NCBI RefSeq assembly: GCF_002233675.1
Contig: NZ_NMUQ01000001.1
Span: forward strand, 2,677,005-2,741,004
Reading direction: 5' to 3'
Length of the DNA stretch: 64,000 nucleotides
From: Paenibacillus herberti
GTDB lineage: Bacteria > Bacillota > Bacilli > Paenibacillales > Paenibacillaceae
The position numbers and the translations under genes are program-made. Numbering within the stretch: position 1 is the first letter of the stretch; each line of letters starts with the position of its first letter. This document shows positions 58,723-64,000 of the stretch, in pieces. The notes beneath the pieces are model-generated. The model was not told the origin of the DNA and searched no databases. It saw nothing but the letters and a program-made list of their open reading frames with translations.

Positions 58723-59928
58723 CTAGCTACCGCTCTCGGCCATCTCCGACAGGTTTACCCAGCGCCGCTCCTCGATGGAACGTTCCACCGCCTCAAGCAC
58801 CTCCTGGCATTTCACTCCATCAACGAAGCTTGGAGACGGCTGACGATCCTCCGCAATCGCACTCATAAACTCCAGCACCTCATGCGTAAAGGTATGCTCG
58901 AAACCAATCGTATGGCCCGGCGGCCACCAAGCTTCCGAATAGGCATGGGCCTCATCCGTGCAAAGTACACGGCGGAAGCCTTGTACATCCTCGGCATCAT
59001 CCGTGAAATAAACTTCCAGCTCATTCATCCGCTCGAAATCGAACCTCAGGCTTCCTTTGCTGCCGTTGATCTCGAATGCGTTTGTGCTGCGATGTCCGGG
59101 AGCAGAGCGCGACGCTTCAAAACTTCCCAGAGCACCGTCGACAAAACGGGCCATAAACACAGCCGCATCATCCACAGTTACTGGCCCACGCTGTATTTGA
59201 TCCGTTCCGTCCTTGCCACTTTGTCCTCTCTCTTCTGAAGGAAGTGGCCGCTCCTTAACGAAAGTCTCGGTCATGCCGATAACCTCTTCGAACTCGCCTA
59301 CTAGATAGCGAGCCAGATCAACCAGATGCGCTCCAAGATCGCTTTGTGCTCCAGAGCCTGCGATCTCCTTTTTCAGTCTCCAGACAAGAGGGAACTCTGG
59401 ATCAACGAGCCAGTCCTGCAGGAACCGCGCACGAAAATGATTAATCTTCCCTAGCCGGCCCTCTTCAACCAACTTCTTGGCCAGCTTAACCGCTGGCGAG
59501 AAGCGATAGTTGAAGCCGGTCATATGTTTTACTCCCGCTTCCTCCGCCGCTCGCAGCATCGTCCTGGAGTCCGCAAGCGTGATAGCTAGCGGTTTCTCGC
59601 ACAGGATATGCTTCCCGGAGCGAGCAGCCTCAACCGCAATCTCAAGATGTGCGTCACTCGGAGTGTTGATGTCAATCAGATCAATATCATCCCGAGCGAC
59701 CACCTGCCGCCAGTCCGTCTCCAGCTCTTGCCAGCCGAACTGAGCTCGGGCTGCCTCAGCCCCTGCTGCGTTGCGTCCGCATAACACGGCCATCTCAGGT
59801 TGAAGGGGCGCACCACTGAAAAACATCGGCATCGCGCGGTATGCGTTACTATGCGCCTTACCCATGAATTTGTAGCCGATCATGCCGACCCGAAGTGTCT
59901 TTTTCTTATTGTTGGTTTCAGTTGTCAT
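58723..59928 (-). CDS. Gfo/Idh/MocA family oxidoreductase
   Basis: 401 residues. N-terminal Rossmann fold VGMIGYKFMGKAHSNAYRAMP, DINTPSDAHLEIAVEAARSGKHILCEKPLA (the EKP catalytic lysine), then the substrate domain FNYRFSPAVKLAKKL, SDLGAHLVDLARYL. NAD(P)-dependent sugar or inositol dehydrogenase; substrate unknown. Preceded by a LacI-type regulator gene on the same strand, its likely controller. Confidence 0.9.
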   Translation of the reverse strand: MTTETNNKKKTLRVGMIGYKFMGKAHSNAYRAMPMFFSGAPLQPEMAVLCGRNAAGAEAARAQFGWQELETDWRQVVARDDIDLIDINTPSDAHLEIAVEAARSGKHILCEKPLAITLADSRTMLRAAEEAGVKHMTGFNYRFSPAVKLAKKLVEEGRLGKINHFRARFLQDWLVDPEFPLVWRLKKEIAGSGAQSDLGAHLVDLARYLVGEFEEVIGMTETFVKERPLPSEERGQSGKDGTDQIQRGPVTVDDAAVFMARFVDGALGSFEASRSAPGHRSTNAFEINGSKGSLRFDFERMNELEVYFTDDAEDVQGFRRVLCTDEAHAYSEAWWPPGHTIGFEHTFTHEVLEFMSAIAEDRQPSPSFVDGVKCQEVLEAVERSIEERRWVNLSEMAESGS

Positions 59929-59956
59929 CCTCTATCCATCTCCTTGCATTTAGTCC

Positions 59957-59978
59957 GTTCCGAACCTGTTCCGAACCT
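59957..59978. repeat. Tandem 11-base repeat between regulator and oxidoreductase
   Basis: GTTCCGAACCT occurs twice in tandem in the 53-base spacer. Possibly a regulator site, or just a slippage product. Confidence 0.5.
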
Positions 59979-59981
59979 CTT

Positions 59982-60992
59982 CTACGTTCGTTTCAAGCTC
60001 GATTCCCGTACCACCAACCCAACAGGCAGCTTATCAACCGGCATGCTCTGTACCTGCAGTGCAATTAGTGCCGCCATTCGTCCCGTCTCATAAAAGGAAG
60101 CAGAAACCGAGGTCAGCGTTGGCTCCATAAGCCGCGCCCCATCTGAATCGTCAAATCCAGTCAATCCATAGTCTCGACTGGACTCATATCCAAGCTGCCG
60201 CAGGCCTTGCAGCAAACCAATCGCCATCCGGTCATTACCCGCCACAAAGGCATCCGCCTGTCCCGAGCGCAGCAGTTCAGCCGCCTCTCCGGCAAGCGCC
60301 AGCCCGCTGGTCCGGCTGTAATTACCTTGCAGAACAGCGTGCTCCCCCTTGAGCTCATCCGGCATGGCATCTCGGAAGCCGAGCAGCCGGTCCAAGCTGT
60401 TGGAGAAGCCTGGTGGCCCTTTTACAAAAGCCGGTCTGCGCCAGCCCTGTTGGAGCAAATGCTCAGCCGCCAAAAAACAGCCTCTTCGATGGTCCGTCTC
60501 GACTGCTCGATGCTCCAGACCGTCAATCCGCTGATTGACAAACGCAAATGATCTTCCCTCCGCATCCAGCTTCAGTAGCTCTTCACGTTCCTCTGCAATA
60601 TCTCTCGCTCCAAGCAGAATCAACCCGTCTATCTTTTGCTGCCGGAATAGCAGCCCACATCCCCGGTCCTCTCCCGGCATCCGTTGCAGTAATAGCAAAT
60701 CTGCCCCATGCTGCTGTGCAGCCTCGCTAATCCCGCCCATCATCTCGTAAAAATAGTAGGTCGAAAAAAGCTTAGCCTTCGGTACAAAAGGCAGCATAAC
60801 ACCAAGATTGCCACTTCTTTTACGAGCGAATTGCCTCGCCAGTTCATTCGGCACATATCCGAGCTCCGCCGCCGCCTTCAACACCTTTTCGCGGGTTTTC
60901 TCCTTGACGGCGTCTGATTCGCTGAATACCCGAGACACGGTCGCCTCCGATACACCAGCCCGCTCCGCTACCTGCTTGCGCATTCTCTTCAC
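59982..60992 (-). CDS. LacI family transcriptional regulator
   Basis: 336 residues. HTH at the N-terminus: VAERAGVSEATVSRVFSESDAVKEKTREKVLKAAAELGYVPN split over 7-50, hinge helix NELARQFARKRSG, then a periplasmic-binding-like sugar domain (GGISEAAQQHGADLLLLQ, DAFVAGNDRMAIGLLQGL, GLTGFDDSDGARLMEP). Repressor or activator of the following oxidoreductase gene, responding to a sugar-like ligand. Confidence 0.92.
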   Translation of the reverse strand: MKRMRKQVAERAGVSEATVSRVFSESDAVKEKTREKVLKAAAELGYVPNELARQFARKRSGNLGVMLPFVPKAKLFSTYYFYEMMGGISEAAQQHGADLLLLQRMPGEDRGCGLLFRQQKIDGLILLGARDIAEEREELLKLDAEGRSFAFVNQRIDGLEHRAVETDHRRGCFLAAEHLLQQGWRRPAFVKGPPGFSNSLDRLLGFRDAMPDELKGEHAVLQGNYSRTSGLALAGEAAELLRSGQADAFVAGNDRMAIGLLQGLRQLGYESSRDYGLTGFDDSDGARLMEPTLTSVSASFYETGRMAALIALQVQSMPVDKLPVGLVVRESSLKRT

Positions 60993-61315
60993 CTCATTCA
61001 GCCAACTGCTGATGGCAACATGTTGTCCTCTATAAATTCCGTATCAATAATGTACGCGCGTTCATTTTCTCATAAAATCCTTCTAGCTGTCAACGCCACG
61101 CCTCTCTATGCCATCTCAATGAGGCAATGAATACCCGATGCAGGCAGCTACCTGAACATGAAAAAGCCAACCGATTTCTCGGCTGGCTCTGCTCCTTTAA
61201 ACATCGTATTTCTCGAAGGCTCTACTTGTTCAAACACCATATTCCACGAATTTCCGACTCCTGCAACAGTCATTGCAGCCTGAGAGCTTAAATCATTCAC
61301 GCCGCCTTAATGGGC
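60993..61315 (-). promoter_or_regulatory. Intergenic region: regulator promoter and RF3 terminator
   Basis: On the minus strand TTGACA (61094-61089) is a consensus -35 for the LacI-type gene; no strong -10 follows at 17 bases. AGCCAGCCG / CGGTTGGCT with TTTTTC at 61188-61161 is a terminator for prfC. Nothing else seen. Confidence 0.65.
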
Positions 61316-62902
61316 TTAAGGAGCCGTTTCTAGGAATTTAGAAGTTGGGTTTTTGGTCTCTGCGGTACGCATCGCATACTCGTTCTCGAACAGGGCGACA
61401 TAGTTGCCCTTTTTGTCCTTCACGAGTGTGGAGTTAATGCGGAACTTGGAAGGATCGATATTTTCTTCAACAATCCAGCGTGCGAACTGGAATGGCATAC
61501 GCTGCAAAATGACATCGACGCCGTATTCCGCCTTCATCCGATACTCAAACACCTCGAATTGCAGCTGTCCAACAACGCCGAGAATCGTATCCTCGAAGCC
61601 GCTGGCGGATTGGAACACCTGAATGGTGCCTTCCTCGGTCAGCTGATCAATGCCTTTTTCGTACTGTTTCTTCTTGAGCGCATTTTTGATCGAGACTTTG
61701 GCGAAAATCTCTGGTGAAAATGTCGGCAGCTCGTCGAACACGACGTTGCCGCCCTGCGCCAAGCTGTCGCCAATCCTGAAAATACCCGGATCGAACAGAC
61801 CGATAATATCACCCGGATAAGCAGCCTCAACGATGTCCCGGTCTTGAGCGAGGAACTGCTGCGGCTGGGCCAGCTTGATATCTTTGCCGATCCGCACATG
61901 TTTCACGCTCATACCGCGTTCAAAACGCCCGGAACAGATACGCAGAAAGGCAATTCGATCCCGATGGGCTGGGTTCATATTTGCCTGGATTTTAAAGACG
62001 TATCCACTGAACTTTTCGCTTGTTGGTTCAATAGGGCCATTCGTACTGTTGCGCGGCTCCGGCTTCGGCGCCAACTGCAGGAAGTTCTCGAGGAATGTCT
62101 GCACGCCGAAGTTGTTGACGGCGCTGCCGAAGAATACCGGCGTCAGCTCTCCTGCCCGAACCTTCTCAAAGTCGAACTGATCACCTGCTACATCCAATAA
62201 CTCCAGATCCTGCTCAAGCTGATCGGCGAGATAGTCGCCGGCCATCTCACGGATGATCGGGTCCTTATAGTCGCCTACCTTATTCACCTGGATATTGGAA
62301 TGGTCGTTGCCCTGGAACAGCTCAACCTGATTCTTCATCCGGTCGTAAACGCCGCACAGCTCCCGGCCCATTCCGATCGGCCAGTTCATTGGCACCGAAC
62401 GGATACCAAGCACCCTTTCCAGCTCTTCCATCAGATCGAACGGGCTTTGACCTTCGCGATCCAGCTTGTTGATGAAAGTGAAAATCGGAATGCCACGCAT
62501 ACGGCATACTTGGAATAGCTTGATCGTCTGAGCCTCGACGCCCTTGGCAACGTCGATCAGCATGACGGCGCTATCCGCCGCTGTCAGCGTACGGTAAGTG
62601 TCCTCACTGAAGTCTTGGTGACCAGGCGTATCAAGAATATTGATGCGGTGTCCGTTGTAATCAAACTGCATAACAGAGGAAGTAACCGAGATACCGCGCT
62701 GCTTCTCGATCTCCATCCAGTCGGACGTAGCATGTTTGTTTGCTTTACGAGCCTTAACTGAACCTGCCTCGCGAATAGCTCCTCCGAACAGCAACAGCTT
62801 CTCGGTCAGCGTCGTTTTGCCGGCGTCAGGGTGAGAGATGATGGCGAAGGTGCGCCGTTTTTCCACCTCTTGTTTAATTTCATCGATTAATGGCTTTGTC
62901 AT
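61316..62902 (-). CDS. prfC: Peptide chain release factor 3
   Basis: 528 residues, normal for RF3. GTPase: SHPDAGKTTLTEKLLLFGGAI (split; G1), DTPGHQDF (G3), NKLDREG (G4). The start RRTFAIISHPDAGKTT and the mid segment KARKANKHATSDWMEIEKQRG are RF3-specific. Removes RF1/RF2 from ribosomes after peptide release. Single-gene unit. Confidence 0.95.
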   Translation of the reverse strand: MTKPLIDEIKQEVEKRRTFAIISHPDAGKTTLTEKLLLFGGAIREAGSVKARKANKHATSDWMEIEKQRGISVTSSVMQFDYNGHRINILDTPGHQDFSEDTYRTLTAADSAVMLIDVAKGVEAQTIKLFQVCRMRGIPIFTFINKLDREGQSPFDLMEELERVLGIRSVPMNWPIGMGRELCGVYDRMKNQVELFQGNDHSNIQVNKVGDYKDPIIREMAGDYLADQLEQDLELLDVAGDQFDFEKVRAGELTPVFFGSAVNNFGVQTFLENFLQLAPKPEPRNSTNGPIEPTSEKFSGYVFKIQANMNPAHRDRIAFLRICSGRFERGMSVKHVRIGKDIKLAQPQQFLAQDRDIVEAAYPGDIIGLFDPGIFRIGDSLAQGGNVVFDELPTFSPEIFAKVSIKNALKKKQYEKGIDQLTEEGTIQVFQSASGFEDTILGVVGQLQFEVFEYRMKAEYGVDVILQRMPFQFARWIVEENIDPSKFRINSTLVKDKKGNYVALFENEYAMRTAETKNPTSKFLETAP

Positions 62903-63135
62903 TTGGGTCTCCTTGCTTCCTGCTATTTATCTTCTTGCAAGCGAATCTGCGGCTCAAACATGAGGCAGAGTCCGGATCAGATCGGCCTTGTCATAGTTGT
63001 GCTCCTTGAAAAGGTGTATTTTCCTGGCTTTGTCGCAGCTGTCTGCAGCCCTAACTTCAATTAAAACCTGTAAACCCACCTTCGCGCAAGCTAATTCAAC
63101 GCTAAAAAGGGATAAGTTGCTCCATAAACGCTTCA

Positions 63136-63163
63136 AATCCTGTCCGGGAACCCGAACAGGATT
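63136..63163. terminator. Hairpin downstream of zwf
   Basis: AATCCTGT / ACAGGATT with inner CGGG/CCCG (one mismatch); no T run on either side, so terminator activity is uncertain. Confidence 0.5.
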
Positions 63164-63192
63164 GAAGTACCTTCTATAAAGGGAATGCTGCC

Positions 63193-64000
63193 TTAGCTGC
63201 CGCCCCCACTAATCCAAACCACATTATCTTCCGCCTGGCCATTAACCGGCCACCAGAAAAATCCGTCCTGCTTCAGCATACGATCGCCCTCCTCCGGACC
63301 CCAAGAACCGGCTGGATACGATTTAAGATCCTCTGGCGACTCACGCCATGCCTGAGCGATACGGTCGACAAAGGTCCAAGCCGCAGCCACTTCATCCCAG
63401 CGAGTGAAGTAGGTGGAATCGCCGCGCGCTGCATCATAGATCAGAAGCTCATAAGCCTCAGGCGTATTGATGCCAATCTGGCAGCTTTGGCAGAACTCCA
63501 TTGCTACCGGCTGAACTTCATTGTCCGCTCCTGGACGCTTGGCATTGATCTTGAGGTAAATGCCCTCCATCGGGTTGACCCGGATGACGAGCAAATTTGG
63601 TCCGAGATTATGCCGCTTCGCAAACAGTACATTATCGGGTACGTTTTTGAACTCGATAACAACTTCGGTTGTCTTGACTGGGAGTCGTTTGCCCGTACGG
63701 ATGTAGAACGGCACGCCCGCCCAGCGGAAGTTATCAACGAATACCTTGGCTGCAAAATACGTCTCCGTAGAGGACTCCGGATTAACCTTGTCCTCCTCGC
63801 GGTAGCCAGGCAGTTCCTTGCCCTTGCTACTGCCAGCCGCATACTGCGCACGTACGACGCGCTCGCGCACCTCTTCACTGCCGCTGAACTGACGCAGCGA
63901 GCGAAGCACCTTAACCTTCTCGTCGCGAAGGCTCTCTGCATGCAGCTTGGCAGGAGGCTCCATCGCGATCATCGTAATCATTTGCAAAATATGGTTCTGT
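63193..64000 (-). CDS. zwf: Glucose-6-phosphate 1-dehydrogenase (C-terminal part; 5' end off window)
   Basis: The frame is open past 64000 (QNHILQMITMIAMEPP at the edge), so only the C-terminal 268 or so residues are present. YREEDKVNPESSTETYFAAKVFVDNFRW, GVPFYIRTGKRLPVK and EAYELLIYDAARGDSTYFTRWDEV are G6PD signatures. First step of the oxidative pentose phosphate pathway. Ends WISGGGS, usual length. Confidence 0.95.
   Translation of the reverse strand, partial: QNHILQMITMIAMEPPAKLHAESLRDEKVKVLRSLRQFSGSEEVRERVVRAQYAAGSSKGKELPGYREEDKVNPESSTETYFAAKVFVDNFRWAGVPFYIRTGKRLPVKTTEVVIEFKNVPDNVLFAKRHNLGPNLLVIRVNPMEGIYLKINAKRPGADNEVQPVAMEFCQSCQIGINTPEAYELLIYDAARGDSTYFTRWDEVAAAWTFVDRIAQAWRESPEDLKSYPAGSWGPEEGDRMLKQDGFFWWPVNGQAEDNVVWISGGGS

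Noticed and set aside
62954-63179. Short open frames between prfC and zwf
   Set aside because: No SD or pattern on either strand; only a hairpin is seen in this stretch.

Overview
The window looks like the chromosome of a low-to-mid GC, endospore-forming Gram-positive of the Paenibacillus type. Positions 1 to about 36.4 kb hold most of an integrated tailed phage (its left end is outside the window). From about 36.5 kb to the end is host DNA. Host clues are a YunB-like sporulation gene, a small acid-soluble spore protein (SspI type), several SLH-anchored surface proteins, a FusB-type EF-G binding protein, KtrA, RF3 and glucose-6-phosphate dehydrogenase.

Prophage layout. All late and early lytic genes are on the minus strand, so they read from about 32.8 kb leftward. 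In transcription order: Cro-like regulator and small early genes (32.8-30.4 kb); YqaJ-type exonuclease and RecT (30.1-28.3 kb); DnaQ-like exonuclease, O-type replication initiator carrying an iteron array, DnaB helicase and RuvC-like resolvase (27.9-23.8 kb); small genes, a coiled-coil protein and a sigma-70-like late regulator (23.9-20.9 kb); an AT-rich cargo block with a Y-family polymerase, a membrane protein and a TIR/deoxyribosyltransferase-like protein (20.8-17.6 kb); then small terminase candidate, large terminase, portal, an Acb2-type anti-CBASS protein, scaffold, major capsid, adaptor and tail or internal virion proteins (17.5-0 kb). Near the left end a Q/N/A-rich virion protein is probably joined to a lytic transglycosylase domain by a -1 programmed frameshift. 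Plus-strand lysogeny genes (CI-type repressor, ImmA-like protease, two membrane proteins, integrase) run 32.9-36.4 kb. Four copies of a 15-bp operator surround the repressor/Cro switch.

Host layout. 36.5-42.4 kb: M23 peptidase, YunB, an Rrf2 regulator, small proteins and a GH13 alpha-glucosidase with a LacI-type operator. 42.6-53.0 kb: an SLH protein, then a tightly overlapping five-gene operon headed by a cobalamin riboswitch and terminator. It encodes a very large SLH-anchored protein with two alpha/alpha-barrel (prenyltransferase-like) regions and two DUF4430 domains, a second membrane-anchored DUF4430 protein, and the T, A-A' and S components of an ECF transporter. The alpha/alpha barrel plus DUF4430 combination is that of animal intrinsic factor/transcobalamin, so this reads as a surface B12 capture-and-import system. 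53.1-64 kb: FusB-like protein, two secreted proteins, a decayed IS30-family transposase, rRNA methyltransferase, KtrA, SspI, an oxidoreductase with a LacI-type regulator, RF3 and the C-terminal part of Zwf.

No tRNA, rRNA or CRISPR array was seen. Names are from motif and family recognition by eye; no database search was possible.
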